From positions 310,001 through 374,000 of the forward strand of contig CCFE01000024.1 of NCBI GenBank assembly GCA_000752035.1: a stretch of 64,000 nucleotides of DNA, written 5' to 3'. The DNA is from Bacillus rubiinfantis. GTDB taxonomy: Bacteria; Bacillota; Bacilli; Bacillales; Cytobacillaceae. Position 1 is the stretch's first letter. Every line of letters starts with the position of its first letter. Shown here one piece after another: positions 43,041 through 52,497 of this stretch. A program made the translations under genes and the position numbers. Under the pieces are notes generated by a model that did no database searches, had not been told where the DNA came from, and was given only the letters and a program-made list of their open reading frames with translations.

Positions 43041-43068
43041 GGCAGCTACTAGAGGCTGCCTTTTTTTG
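43041..43068 (+). terminator. Terminator after ykvS and repeat copy B
   Basis: 6-bp stem GGCAGC (43041-43046) / GCTGCC (43055-43060), then T7. Confidence 0.85.
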
Positions 43069-43082
43069 TTTGTTACCTTCCG

Positions 43083-43196
43083 TTATTTATTCGCATCTTT
43101 TGCCAGTTCTTTAAACGATTTTACCTTCCCATGTGGTTGCTGGTCCTGTTTTCTTACTGTCCACTGCCGCTCTTGTTGACTTTTGGCTTTACTCAA
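43083..43196 (-). CDS. 37-aa protein, DUF6254-like
   Basis: A very small, charged protein beginning MSKAKSQQERQWTVRKQDQ, with PHGKVKSFKELAKDANK at the end. The pattern QQERxWxVRKxxQxPHGKVKSFKEL fits the DUF6254 family of small Bacillus proteins as I remember it; role unknown. Start TTG at 43196 with AAGGGAGTGAT about 10 nt upstream. The KVKSFKELA tail is also reminiscent of small acid-soluble proteins, but this is weak. Confidence 0.65.
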   Translation of the reverse strand: MSKAKSQQERQWTVRKQDQQPHGKVKSFKELAKDANK

Positions 43197-43336
43197 GGCT
43201 ATATCACTCCCTTCTCAGCTATTTTTTCCTGTATACATCATTCTTATGAAAAGAACAAAAATGAATAGCAATTCGATTTCCCTTTAATACGTTTTTTTGT
43301 TAAAATACATGGTATTGAATATGAGGGGAGTTAGTC

Positions 43337-43951
43337 ATGATAAAAAATCTTGCACTTGACTTTCGACTAATTTTTGGTGTTATCCTAGCACACCTTCTTC
43401 TTTACTTTTCATTTTATGATAAAGCGATTTTTTGGTATATCTTTACAGGCTCAATCCTTGTACTGATTACCTATTCCATGTTACAAGGCGATGTGGATGA
43501 CGATTTATCGTTTTTATATTATCTCTTTTTAGGGATTATATCAGGACTACTTTTATATGCTGTCATATGGCTGGGAAATTTCTTAATTCATGTTGCCGCA
43601 CTACCTTTTGATAAAGAAATTAAGAACTTATATAAGTGGTTTGCCCCTTCCTTGTTTTGGCATTACCTCGCCTTAGTGCTTGTTGCTGCACCTGGCGAAG
43701 AATTATTCTGGCGTGGTTTTGTTCAGAAAAGGTTGTTAAGATATGTTAAACCTGCTTTCGCCATTATCACTGGTGCACTTTTATATGCTTCTGTAAACAT
43801 TTATACAGGATCTATATTACTTGTACTTGCATCATTTCTTTCAGGTATAGTATGGGGAACATTATACTATCGTAAAAAAAGTATGCCGCTTGTCATCGTT
43901 TCGCATATCATATTTGATTTATTAATTTTTATCATATTGCCCTTAACATAA
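43337..43951 (+). CDS. CPBP-family intramembrane glutamic protease
   Basis: 204 aa with about six membrane spans. Motif 1 of the family, EELFWRG (about residue 120), motif 2 reduced to YASVN, and motif 3 SHIIFD near the C-terminus. CPBP (CaaX protease/bacteriocin processing, type II) proteins cleave membrane peptides or confer immunity. ATG behind GAGGGGAG. Convergent with ykvI. Confidence 0.87.
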   Translation: MIKNLALDFRLIFGVILAHLLLYFSFYDKAIFWYIFTGSILVLITYSMLQGDVDDDLSFLYYLFLGIISGLLLYAVIWLGNFLIHVAALPFDKEIKNLYKWFAPSLFWHYLALVLVAAPGEELFWRGFVQKRLLRYVKPAFAIITGALLYASVNIYTGSILLVLASFLSGIVWGTLYYRKKSMPLVIVSHIIFDLLIFIILPLT

Positions 43952-43985
43952 AAAGCAGCCTTGATAAAAGCTGCTTTTGTTATTT
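43949..43985. terminator. Bidirectional terminator between the CPBP gene and ykvI
   Basis: 9-bp stem AAAAGCAGC (43951-43959) / GCTGCTTTT (43970-43978). Confidence 0.8.
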
Positions 43986-45032
43986 TAGACTGGGCTCAAA
44001 CGGTTTCATCCATAATAGAATAAAGAAGATCATACAAATATAGCCAAAGAGCGGATAGAGATAGGCAAGAAGTGTACCATAGTCCACTAAGCTGATGAAA
44101 TAAGAAATGATAAATATCACTGAAACGGACGTAAGGGTTGAGATAGGCATAAACTCTTTTAACTGTCTGTCCAGCCCAAAGGTATTGCCAATAATCGAAG
44201 TAAAAATCTCTCCATAAATAACCATGATAAAAATCCAATAAAAAAATGGAGCTAAATTTTTCATAATAATGGCCATCGGTATTTCATACATTTCTAGATT
44301 TGGAAGCATAATTAATGTCAAATGACTGGAAATCAAAATTAAAGTTAATCCCACACCCCCTAAGATTCCGCCCCATTTTATTGTCCAATCATCCTCCACT
44401 TCTGTTGCAATCGGTACCAGTACCGCTTGTGCTAGCCCTAGGTTTAATGCCGCATAGGAAAAAGGGGCGATAACACTCTTCCAACCATCAGTTGCATGAG
44501 GAATATACAAAAATTGCTCTAAAAAATGCGGCATCCGTACTGATAAAACCATCAATAGTAAACTAAAAATAATCATAATCGGTACAACAAAAGTATTTAC
44601 TGCAAATAGCGCCTTCGTTCCAACAATCATTACCAAATAGACAAAGAAAATCGTTAAAAATATACCAATGCTTTTAGACAGCCCCAATTGTTCTTCAAAA
44701 ACAGCTCCCGCACCTGCTAACATGACAGCACTTACCCCGAGCAGCATTATTAGCATCATTCCATTAATTATTTTACTAAACCATTTTCCAAACAAATACT
44801 CATTAAAGTCCTGATATGTTTTTGCCTTAATTTGCGCTGCCATCCGCATTAACTTTGAACCAATACTTACAAAAAGGTAACCGCTCATTACTATACTAAT
44901 AAAGCCAAAAAAGCCAAAGCGCGAAAAAAACTCGACTATCTCTTTTCCTGTGGCAAATCCGGCTCCAACAACTGTACCAATATAAACTGCGGCTATTTGA
45001 AAGGCTTGAGACCAGTTTCTTTGCTTCTTCAC
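43980..45032 (-). CDS. ykvI: YkvI, membrane transporter-like protein
   Basis: 350 aa, about 10 membrane spans, starting with the APC-superfamily-like AAVYIGTVVGAGFATGKEIVEFF, resembling the first helix of LeuT-fold transporters. Matches B. subtilis YkvI in length and position next to clpE. Substrate unknown. Start GTG at 45032 behind GGAGGAG. Confidence 0.87.
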   Translation of the reverse strand: MKKQRNWSQAFQIAAVYIGTVVGAGFATGKEIVEFFSRFGFFGFISIVMSGYLFVSIGSKLMRMAAQIKAKTYQDFNEYLFGKWFSKIINGMMLIMLLGVSAVMLAGAGAVFEEQLGLSKSIGIFLTIFFVYLVMIVGTKALFAVNTFVVPIMIIFSLLLMVLSVRMPHFLEQFLYIPHATDGWKSVIAPFSYAALNLGLAQAVLVPIATEVEDDWTIKWGGILGGVGLTLILISSHLTLIMLPNLEMYEIPMAIIMKNLAPFFYWIFIMVIYGEIFTSIIGNTFGLDRQLKEFMPISTLTSVSVIFIISYFISLVDYGTLLAYLYPLFGYICMIFFILLWMKPFEPSLK

Positions 45033-45125
45033 ATCATCTCCTCCTTATCATCCAATATATGAACGAAAGGACAAACAATGACGAGCATTTTTCATCATTG
45101 TAAATAATTTCTATAAGCAAATAGC

Positions 45126-45154
45126 TTGAAAGTCAAAAAAGGTCAGAGTATACT
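45126..45154 (+). promoter_or_regulatory. SigA promoter of clpE
   Basis: -35 TTGAAA (45126-45131), exactly 17-nt spacer, -10 TATACT (45149-45154). Confidence 0.8.
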
Positions 45155-45187
45155 AAAGTCACAAGGTCAAATATAGTCAAAGTCAAA
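45131..45187 (+). promoter_or_regulatory. Array of CtsR heptads at clpE
   Basis: CtsR boxes are two RGTCAAA heptads 3 nt apart. Site 1: AGTCAAA-AAA-GGTCAGA (45131-45147) inside the promoter. Site 2: GGTCAAA-TAT-AGTCAAA (45165-45181), a perfect match after the start site. Extra half sites at 45157-45163 and 45181-45187. CtsR represses clpE in B. subtilis and is lost on heat shock. Confidence 0.85.
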
Positions 45188-45207
45188 TAATGAGGAGGTT
45201 ATTTGAT

Positions 45208-47358
45208 ATGATTTGCGAGAAATGCAAACAAAACCAAGCAAATGTTAGATTGAATCTAAATGTTAATGGCCAACGAAAAGAATTACTGCTTTGTCATGAA
45301 TGTTATCAAAAAGAAAAGCAAGCATTAGGTGCAGGGTTTGGGGTGAACATGAATCCGTTCCACAGCTTTCCTTTTGAAGATATGTTTAATTTTGCTCAAG
45401 ATGCTCAAAACCCTTCTAGACAATCCGCCACGGATACTGACCACAGAACAAAACATAAAGGTGGCTTTATCGATCAATTCGGACGTAATCTAACGCAAAT
45501 GGCAAAAGCCGGTTTAATTGATCCAGTGATTGGCCGTGACGAGGAAGTAAACCGAGTAATTGAAATCCTAAACCGCCGCAACAAAAATAATCCTGTGCTA
45601 ATTGGTGAGCCAGGTGTAGGTAAAACAGCGATTGCTGAAGGGCTTGCTTTAAAAATTGCCGAGGGCAATGTGCCAAATAAACTATTAAACAAAGAAATAT
45701 ATTTGCTTGATGTTGCCTCACTTGTTGCCAATACGGGGATTCGCGGACAATTTGAAGAACGAATGAAGCAATTAATTGCCGAAGTACAGGAGAGGAAAAA
45801 TATCATACTTTTCATTGATGAAATTCATCTACTTGTAGGCGCTGGCTCTGCTGAAGGTTCAATGGATGCAGGAAATATTCTTAAGCCGGCACTAGCCCGA
45901 GGTGAACTTCAAGTAGTTGGAGCGACAACGCTAAAAGAATACCGCCACATTGAAAAAGACGCGGCATTAGAGCGACGCTTCCAACCAGTTCAAGTATTGG
46001 AACCTAACATTGAGGCTGCCATTAAAATCCTTAAAGGAATCCAGCAAAAATATGAGGATTATCACGAAGTTACCTACACAGAAGAAGCAGTTCAAGCATG
46101 TGTAACGCTTTCGCAACGGTATATACAAGATCGTTATTTGCCTGATAAAGCGATTGATTTATTGGATGAGGCAGGTTCAAAGTTAAACCTTTCTTCAGAT
46201 TATAAGAGTAAGGAGCAAATTGAGAGCCGCTTAAAAGCGATTGCAAGTGAAAAAGAAAACGCATTGAAAAACGAACAATATGAAATGGCTGCTAAACTTC
46301 GTGATGAAGAGGCAAAATTAGAAAAAGAGTTAAATGGTGATTTTAGTTCGGAACGGCCTGTGGTAACACTTTCTCACATCCAAGAAATCATTGAGCAGAA
46401 AACGGGCATTCCTGTTGGAAAACTGCAACAGGATGAACAGCTTAAAATGAAACACTTAGAAGAGAGCTTAAATAACCAGGTGATTGGCCAAGAAAAGGCG
46501 GTGCAAAAGATTGCCAAGGCCATCCGCCGCAGCCGCGCTGGTTTGAAAGCAAAAAATCGGCCAATCGGTTCGTTCCTTTTTGTGGGTCCGACAGGTGTCG
46601 GTAAAACGGAATTATCAAAAACATTAGCCCAAGAGCTGTTTGGCACGAAAGACTCGATGATACGTCTCGATATGAGTGAGTACATGGAAAAACATAGCGT
46701 ATCTAAATTAATCGGTTCACCTCCAGGTTATGTTGGACATGAAGAAGCTGGTCAGTTAACTGAAAAGGTCCGCCGTAATCCGTACAGCATCATCTTGTTA
46801 GATGAAATTGAGAAGGCACATCCTGATGTACAGCATATGTTCCTGCAAATTCTAGAGGATGGCCGCTTAACTGACAGCCAAGGAAGGGTTGTAAGCTTTA
46901 AGGATACGGTTATCATCATGACAAGTAACGCAGGTGTTTCCTTTAAACCCATCCATGTTGGCTTTGGGGTAAGTGAGGCGGTAGAAGAAGCCAGCATTCT
47001 TGATTCACTCGGAGGCTTCTTCAAACCGGAGTTCCTAAACCGCTTTGATAGTATTATTGAATTTAATTCACTAGATAAACAGCATATTTTACAAATCGTT
47101 GACCTAATGCTTAACGACTTAATGGAGACGGTGAAGGAACAAAATATCAAGTTAACGTTTACGGCTGAAGCAAAGGAAAAATTAGCGGAATTGGGTTATC
47201 ACCCAGCCTTTGGTGCCCGCCCGCTGCGCCGCGTCATTCAGGAACAAGTCGAAGATAAGATTGCCGATTGTATCCTCGATCAGCCAGATACAAAAGAATT
47301 AACTGTTACTGTCGAAAACGATGCCCTTAAATTGACAACTTCGGCTGTAACAGTCTAA
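45208..47358 (+). CDS. clpE: ClpE ATP-dependent unfoldase
   Basis: 716 aa. N-terminal zinc finger CEKCKQN...CHECYQ, two AAA+ modules (Walker A GEPGVGKT at about 133-140 and GPTGVGKT at about 459-466) separated by a UVR-type coiled coil (ALKNEQYEMAAKLRDEEAKL), and ClpB-D2-type C-terminus. Works with ClpP to remove aggregated proteins and, in B. subtilis, to destabilise CtsR. Start ATG at 45208, 9 nt after GAGGAGG; the ATG at 45190 is upstream of the SD. Controlled by a strong CtsR array. Confidence 0.97.
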   Translation: MICEKCKQNQANVRLNLNVNGQRKELLLCHECYQKEKQALGAGFGVNMNPFHSFPFEDMFNFAQDAQNPSRQSATDTDHRTKHKGGFIDQFGRNLTQMAKAGLIDPVIGRDEEVNRVIEILNRRNKNNPVLIGEPGVGKTAIAEGLALKIAEGNVPNKLLNKEIYLLDVASLVANTGIRGQFEERMKQLIAEVQERKNIILFIDEIHLLVGAGSAEGSMDAGNILKPALARGELQVVGATTLKEYRHIEKDAALERRFQPVQVLEPNIEAAIKILKGIQQKYEDYHEVTYTEEAVQACVTLSQRYIQDRYLPDKAIDLLDEAGSKLNLSSDYKSKEQIESRLKAIASEKENALKNEQYEMAAKLRDEEAKLEKELNGDFSSERPVVTLSHIQEIIEQKTGIPVGKLQQDEQLKMKHLEESLNNQVIGQEKAVQKIAKAIRRSRAGLKAKNRPIGSFLFVGPTGVGKTELSKTLAQELFGTKDSMIRLDMSEYMEKHSVSKLIGSPPGYVGHEEAGQLTEKVRRNPYSIILLDEIEKAHPDVQHMFLQILEDGRLTDSQGRVVSFKDTVIIMTSNAGVSFKPIHVGFGVSEAVEEASILDSLGGFFKPEFLNRFDSIIEFNSLDKQHILQIVDLMLNDLMETVKEQNIKLTFTAEAKEKLAELGYHPAFGARPLRRVIQEQVEDKIADCILDQPDTKELTVTVENDALKLTTSAVTV

Positions 47359-47395
47359 AAAAACAAGCGAAGCCAGTGGCTTCGCTTATTTTTAC
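47357..47395. terminator. Bidirectional terminator between clpE and the M3 peptidase gene
   Basis: 10-bp stem AAGCGAAGCC (47365-47374) / GGCTTCGCTT (47378-47387), three-base loop, T/A tracts at both sides. Confidence 0.88.
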
Positions 47396-49086
47396 AGATT
47401 TCTATCATCAATTGAATTTAACCAATTCTCAATAACTTCAACAACAGATTGAACACAACCTTGGGCAAACGGTGACATTAAATTTGCTTCCGCTACCAGC
47501 TTGGTAAACGACTTACTGCCGCCAAGCTTACATAATTTCACATAATCAGCCCATGCTTCCTGATGATTTTCTCTTGATCGCTTCCAGAATTGGAAGGCAC
47601 AGATTTGTGCGAGAGTATAGTCGATATAATAAAAAGGTGAATTATAGATATGACCTTGCCGCTGCCAAAAACCGCCATTTTCAAGATACGTAAAACCATC
47701 ATAATCTTTATGCGGTAGATATTTTTTCTCAATCTCACGCCAAGCCTGCTTCCGTTCTTGCGGAGAAGCAGTTGGATGTTCATAGACCCAATGCTGGAAT
47801 TCATCTACAGAAACACCATATGGCAGGAATAGCAATGCATCACTTAAATGGGAAAATTTATATTTATCAGTATCTTCCTTAAAGAATAACTCCATCCAAG
47901 GCCAAGTAAAGAATTCCATGCTCATCGAATGAATTTCACATGCCTCATAGGTCGGCCAATAATATTCTGGTATTTCATAATGACGGCTTGAATAGACTTG
48001 GAAAGCATGACCGGCTTCATGTGTTAACACGTCAATATCACCAGAAGTTCCGTTAAAGTTTGAAAAAATAAACGGTGCCTTATAATTTTCAATATACGTG
48101 CAATAGCCGCCACTAGCCTTTCCTTTCTTTGCCACCAAATCCATTAAATTATTTTCCTGCATAAAAGAGAAGAATTCACCTGTTTCCTTAGACAATTCTT
48201 CATACATTTTTTGCCCATTTTCAATAATCCATTCCGGGCTTCCTTTCGGGACTGCATTACCGGTTTGATAAATGAAGTTCTCATCGTAATATTTTAACTT
48301 GTCTAAACCTAAGCGAATCCGTTGGCGCTCTTTTAATTTTGTAGCAATCGGAACAATAAAATCCTTTATCTGCTGACGAAATTCGGCTACCATTTCCGCA
48401 TTATAATCGGTGCGCATCATTCGATAGTAGCCCAGTTCAACAAAGTTATTATAACCAAGCGTTTGAGCTATTTCGGTACGCACCTTTACCAGTTCATCAT
48501 ATATGCGGTCAAGCTCAGCCTCATGCTCGGCAAAGAAGCCAAATTTAGCCTCACTTGCCCGTTTCCGCATGTTGCGGTCCTTAGATTCAATGAAAGGGTC
48601 AATTTGCGCAAGTGTCCGCTCCTCCCCTTCGAAATGTATCTTTGCTGAGGCGATTAGTTTTGTATATTCCGTGACAAGACGATTCTCTTTTTGCAGCAGC
48701 GGAACAATTTCCGGTTTAAATATTTTAAGCTGACTTTGGGCAAGAGCAAATAATTGAGTTCCCCATTTTGTTTCAAGTTCAGCACGGAATGGAGAATTTA
48801 CAAGTGCTTCATAATATCTAGTAACTAATCCCTCAACCTCTGGACCGATTTCATCCATATAGTCCTGTTCATCTTTGTAAAATTCATCATTTGTATCAAT
48901 CGAATGACGAATGCTGCAAAGCGTAAACATTGTACCAATGTCATTTCGAAGCAGGTTGATATCATTCATGATTTCGCTCTGCTCTTCCGCAGAAACGGCG
49001 TGAAGAAATTGCTCCAGCATTACTTCAAATCTGCCTTTTATTGCAGCCATATCTGGCCGTTTGTATGTATACTGTTCAAATCCCAT
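47392..49086 (-). CDS. M3-family oligoendopeptidase (PepF-type)
   Basis: 564 aa, cytosolic. Zinc site HEAGHAF (about 356-362) with the downstream Glu in EACEIHSMSMEFFTWPW. The M3B oligoendopeptidase family cleaves short peptides of about 7-17 residues. GGGGG lies 8 nt before the ATG. Monocistronic, convergent with clpE. B. subtilis PepF and YjbG-like proteins are the nearest relatives I can name, so no specific symbol is given. Confidence 0.9.
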   Translation of the reverse strand: MGFEQYTYKRPDMAAIKGRFEVMLEQFLHAVSAEEQSEIMNDINLLRNDIGTMFTLCSIRHSIDTNDEFYKDEQDYMDEIGPEVEGLVTRYYEALVNSPFRAELETKWGTQLFALAQSQLKIFKPEIVPLLQKENRLVTEYTKLIASAKIHFEGEERTLAQIDPFIESKDRNMRKRASEAKFGFFAEHEAELDRIYDELVKVRTEIAQTLGYNNFVELGYYRMMRTDYNAEMVAEFRQQIKDFIVPIATKLKERQRIRLGLDKLKYYDENFIYQTGNAVPKGSPEWIIENGQKMYEELSKETGEFFSFMQENNLMDLVAKKGKASGGYCTYIENYKAPFIFSNFNGTSGDIDVLTHEAGHAFQVYSSRHYEIPEYYWPTYEACEIHSMSMEFFTWPWMELFFKEDTDKYKFSHLSDALLFLPYGVSVDEFQHWVYEHPTASPQERKQAWREIEKKYLPHKDYDGFTYLENGGFWQRQGHIYNSPFYYIDYTLAQICAFQFWKRSRENHQEAWADYVKLCKLGGSKSFTKLVAEANLMSPFAQGCVQSVVEVIENWLNSIDDRNL

Positions 49087-49155
49087 TTCAGCAACCCCCT
49101 ATAAAAAATTTCCAGTCCATATTATTATATACTAAATGGAATGTCGATGTTGCAT

Positions 49156-49192
49156 GAAAAAAAGCTGCATTTTTCAAACGAAAAATAAAGCT
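49156..49192 (-). terminator. Terminator after the hydroxyacid dehydrogenase gene
   Basis: 7-bp A/T-rich stem ATTTTTC/GAAAAAT (49169-49175, 49180-49186) flanked by AGCT elements and T7 on the minus strand. Weak stem. Confidence 0.5.
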
Positions 49193-49200
49193 GTTCCTAA

Positions 49201-50184
49201 TTAAACGAGCACCGCTTTTTTCTCTACTCCATTAACAATATAGGATGGCTCCTCACCATTTAATCTCTTAACAATATTTCCTGCAGCCATCATCGCCATT
49301 ACCTCACGAGTTTCAAAGGTTGCATTGCCGATATGGGGAGTTAGAACAATATTTTTCAGTCCTTTTAAACCATCGCCAATCTGAGGCTCGAATTCGAATA
49401 CATCAAGGGCAGCTCCTTCGATCGTTTGTTCTCTTAATGCCTCAATTAGGGCTGCTTCATCAACGATTGGTCCGCGAGCACAATTAATTAAGTATGCTGT
49501 TGGTTTCATCATTTTAAATTCTTTTTCGCTAAACATATGTTTCATTGATGGGGTATACGAACAGTTAATCGTAATAAAATCAGATTGGCTTAATAATTCT
49601 TCAAAGGATACATAAGTTGCCTGTAATGCATCTTCAACCTCAGGACTTACGCGACTTAGATTACTGTAAAGAATTTTCATGTCAAAGGCAGCTGCTCGTT
49701 TCGCTACAGCCTGGCCAATTTGCCCGAATCCGACAATACCGATTGTTTTTCCTGTTACTTCGCGGCCACGAAAAAAGAGTGGCGCCCAGCCATTGAAGCC
49801 TACTGTCCGACATACCTCATCACCTTCAACCACCCTTCTTGCAGCCGCTAATAATAGAGCAATTGTTAAGTCTGCTGTTGCCGCTGTAGACGCAAATGGT
49901 GTATTTGTTGTGGGAATTCCTTTTAATGCTGCATATTCGATATCAATATTATTAAACCCAGCTCCATAGTTTGCGATAATTTTTAAATTTGATGCTTGAT
50001 CAATCACCTCTTTTGTTACTGGTGTAGATAGTAAACTTAAAAGGGCGTCTTTATCTTTGATCCGCTCTATTAATTCTGTTTCCGAAATTAAAGTCTCACC
50101 GTGGAATACCTCAACCTCATGATCCTTTTCCAACATCTCTAAGCCCTTTTGTGGGATTTCCCCTGCTACTAAAACTTTTGCCAT
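49201..50184 (-). CDS. D-2-hydroxyacid dehydrogenase (glyoxylate/hydroxypyruvate reductase type)
   Basis: 327 aa. NAD motif GIVGFGQIGQAVAKRA, catalytic Arg in NCARGPIVDE, Glu in FEFEP and His in TPHIGNAT, the triad of the D-isomer-specific dehydrogenase family. Likely reduces glyoxylate, hydroxypyruvate or 2-ketogluconate; substrate cannot be decided. GAGGTG before the ATG. Monocistronic. Confidence 0.9.
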   Translation of the reverse strand: MAKVLVAGEIPQKGLEMLEKDHEVEVFHGETLISETELIERIKDKDALLSLLSTPVTKEVIDQASNLKIIANYGAGFNNIDIEYAALKGIPTTNTPFASTAATADLTIALLLAAARRVVEGDEVCRTVGFNGWAPLFFRGREVTGKTIGIVGFGQIGQAVAKRAAAFDMKILYSNLSRVSPEVEDALQATYVSFEELLSQSDFITINCSYTPSMKHMFSEKEFKMMKPTAYLINCARGPIVDEAALIEALREQTIEGAALDVFEFEPQIGDGLKGLKNIVLTPHIGNATFETREVMAMMAAGNIVKRLNGEEPSYIVNGVEKKAVLV

Positions 50185-50311
50185 TTCTAAACACCTCTAA
50201 AGAATTTTTAGCAATCGTAATACAATCTATAAATAAAGTTTACTCCTCCTCACTTTAGAACGTCATTGTTAATAATGTGCTAATTCCCTTAAGGGTCTTT
50301 GTCCATTAATG

Positions 50312-50339
50312 ACAATAAAAACACGGCCAAATGGCCGCA
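50312..50339 (-). terminator. Terminator after ykvE
   Basis: 7-bp stem GCGGCCA/TGGCCGT (50323-50338) then GTTTTTATT on the minus strand. Confidence 0.78.
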
Positions 50340-50780
50340 TTAAAATTTCCCAGCAGGTATTCCTAGTTTTTTTAACAGTTCAATTGCTTCGATTTTTTCA
50401 GCATCGCTTAGACTAGACATGAGCTTATCAATTTGTTTGGCATGTTCAGGGAAGATTTCTTGAATTAATTTTTCCCCATCTTCAGAAATATGGGCATAGA
50501 TGACTCTTCGATCTTTCGGACAAGCAATTCTATTTAACAGTCCCTTTTGTTCAAGCTTATCGACTACATACGTGATACTTCCACTCGCAAGCAGGATTTT
50601 TGCCCCGATTTGCTGCAAAGGTTGATCTCCTTTATGATAGAGCAGCTCCAACACAGCAAACTCTGTGGGATTTAATCCGTTTGCTTGTATCACTTTATTA
50701 ACATGTTCATTTATCGCTTTATAAGCTCTTGAGAGCACAATAAAAAGCTTTAATGATGTGGCAATTGAATCATTTTCCAT
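50340..50780 (-). CDS. ykvE: MarR-family regulator YkvE
   Basis: 146 aa winged-helix protein: NPTEFAVLELLYHKGDQPLQQIGAKILLASGSITYVVDKLEQKGLLNR, with CPKDRRVIYAHISEDGEKL forming the wing. The Cys in the wing region (PC-KDRR: ACPKDRR) could allow redox sensing, as in OhrR-like MarR proteins (inference). Divergent from kinD, as in B. subtilis. AAAGGA lies 9 nt before the ATG. Targets unknown. Confidence 0.83.
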   Translation of the reverse strand: MENDSIATSLKLFIVLSRAYKAINEHVNKVIQANGLNPTEFAVLELLYHKGDQPLQQIGAKILLASGSITYVVDKLEQKGLLNRIACPKDRRVIYAHISEDGEKLIQEIFPEHAKQIDKLMSSLSDAEKIEAIELLKKLGIPAGKF

Positions 50781-50947
50781 ACAAACGCATCCTTTTCTGT
50801 GAAGATTTCAAGCTTAGGTGCTTTTTTAATTATCTCGATTTCAAAATATATTATAAAAAAATTCCTTTTGCCTGTCAATTTTCCAAGATTAGACGATTTA
50901 CTTAGTGTATAATAATCAATAGTATCAATGAACACTGGAGTACTGAA

Positions 50948-52441
50948 ATGAAAATACACAAGGGAAATTTTTTTATTTACGTGTTAGTCGTAGTCATACC
51001 GATAACTCTATTAAGCCTTTATTTTTTTAAACAAACATTAGCAGAAAATGACATTAAGAGGCAAAACGAGGCCCTCTGGGTAGCATCCATATATCAAAAA
51101 AACTGGGACCAGTTTATCAGTGAAACCGTGACAAGTTTAAAGATTCTTTCATTCTCAGCTAAGGATAATTTGCATACACTTGAAAAAATGAAGCCATTAT
51201 TACTTCAAGTAAATCAAAATGATCCTCGTTATGGAGGCTTCTTCTTACTAGACAAACATGGAAAATTACTTACTGGAACTACAGATGTTTACCACAATAA
51301 TGAAACTCCTGAAAGAACCCTAGTAAAAGAAGTCATTCAATCGAAGGATATTATCATTTCTGATCATGTAGAGGTTCTCAATAATAATCAGCGGATTATT
51401 AGCCTTGCCACACCAGTTCTAGGAGAAAATCGTGAATTATTAGCGATTTTCATCGCCGATCTGCGCATCGACTATATGAAAAATGTAATGAAAGTACTGA
51501 CACCAGATACACAACTATCGATTGTCAATGGAGATAAATCGATCATTAATATGAATGTCAAGAATGATACGGCGATTAACGATAGTGATTGGATCACCTA
51601 TCCGATGGACAGATTGCCCTGGAGCATAAAAGTAAAGATCAGTTATCGAGACATAACCGAAATAACAAAATCTTTTGGCAAAACTTTTTTACTCCTTGTT
51701 GTTGCAACTCATGTTCTTTTCCTGCTTATAGAATATATTTTGCTGCGAATAAATACGCTAAAAGAACGAAAAGAAAATGAAGTGCAAAAGCTGGAATTAG
51801 TAGGGACTTTAGCTGCAAGTACAGCACATGAAATCCGCAACCCCCTTACAGGCGTAAAGGGACTTATCCAGCTTTTAAGCGAAAAGTACACCGATAAGGA
51901 AGACCATTACTATTTTGATGTTATAAACTCTGAATTAAACAGGATAAATGAGATTGTCAGCGAATTTTTAATTCTTGGCAAACCTACTGCACAAATACTA
52001 GAGACTGTTGACGTGACTGAAACCCTTTATGAACTTAAACCATTGATTCATTCTGAAGCCAATTCCCATAACTTTGAATGTTATTGGCAGCTTCCTCAAC
52101 AGCCTGTCTATGTGAGATGCGTTAAAGACCAATTTAAACAAGTTATTTTAAACTTAACTAAAAATGCGTTTGAATCACTAACTATTTCAGGAAAATTAGA
52201 AATGAACCTAAATGTTTTCACAGGATATTGTAAACTGCAAATAATCGATAATGGCAAGGGAATTTCTGAAGAAGAATTAGAAAAGATTTTTCTGCCTTTC
52301 TATACCTCGAAAGATACTGGGACTGGATTAGGATTAGTTATCTGTAAAAGAATTATCCAGTCTTTTAATGGAAAAATCGAGATAAGAAGCAAGGAAGGAA
52401 GTGGAACCACCGCTGAAATTACCTTGCCAATAGAGCAATAA
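50948..52441 (+). CDS. kinD: KinD-like sporulation sensor histidine kinase
   Basis: 497 aa. Two membrane spans (about 8-27 and 240-265) enclose an extracellular dCache-type domain (about 30-235); then HisKA with His294 in ASTAHEIRNPLTGVKG, and an HATPase with N, G1 and G2 boxes (NLTKNAFES, DNGKGIS, GTGLGLVICK). The H-box sequence is that of kinases feeding Spo0F in the phosphorelay, and ykvE is adjacent as for B. subtilis kinD. TGGAG lies 7 nt before the ATG. Confidence 0.82.
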   Translation: MKIHKGNFFIYVLVVVIPITLLSLYFFKQTLAENDIKRQNEALWVASIYQKNWDQFISETVTSLKILSFSAKDNLHTLEKMKPLLLQVNQNDPRYGGFFLLDKHGKLLTGTTDVYHNNETPERTLVKEVIQSKDIIISDHVEVLNNNQRIISLATPVLGENRELLAIFIADLRIDYMKNVMKVLTPDTQLSIVNGDKSIINMNVKNDTAINDSDWITYPMDRLPWSIKVKISYRDITEITKSFGKTFLLLVVATHVLFLLIEYILLRINTLKERKENEVQKLELVGTLAASTAHEIRNPLTGVKGLIQLLSEKYTDKEDHYYFDVINSELNRINEIVSEFLILGKPTAQILETVDVTETLYELKPLIHSEANSHNFECYWQLPQQPVYVRCVKDQFKQVILNLTKNAFESLTISGKLEMNLNVFTGYCKLQIIDNGKGISEEELEKIFLPFYTSKDTGTGLGLVICKRIIQSFNGKIEIRSKEGSGTTAEITLPIEQ

Positions 52442-52443
52442 AA

Positions 52444-52472
52444 AATGGAACCAATGCCGGTTCCTTTTTTTA
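52444..52472 (+). terminator. Terminator after kinD
   Basis: 6-bp stem GGAACC (52447-52452) / GGTTCC (52459-52464), then T8. Confidence 0.82.
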
Positions 52473-52497
52473 ATTTAGAGAAAGACAACTAAAGATA

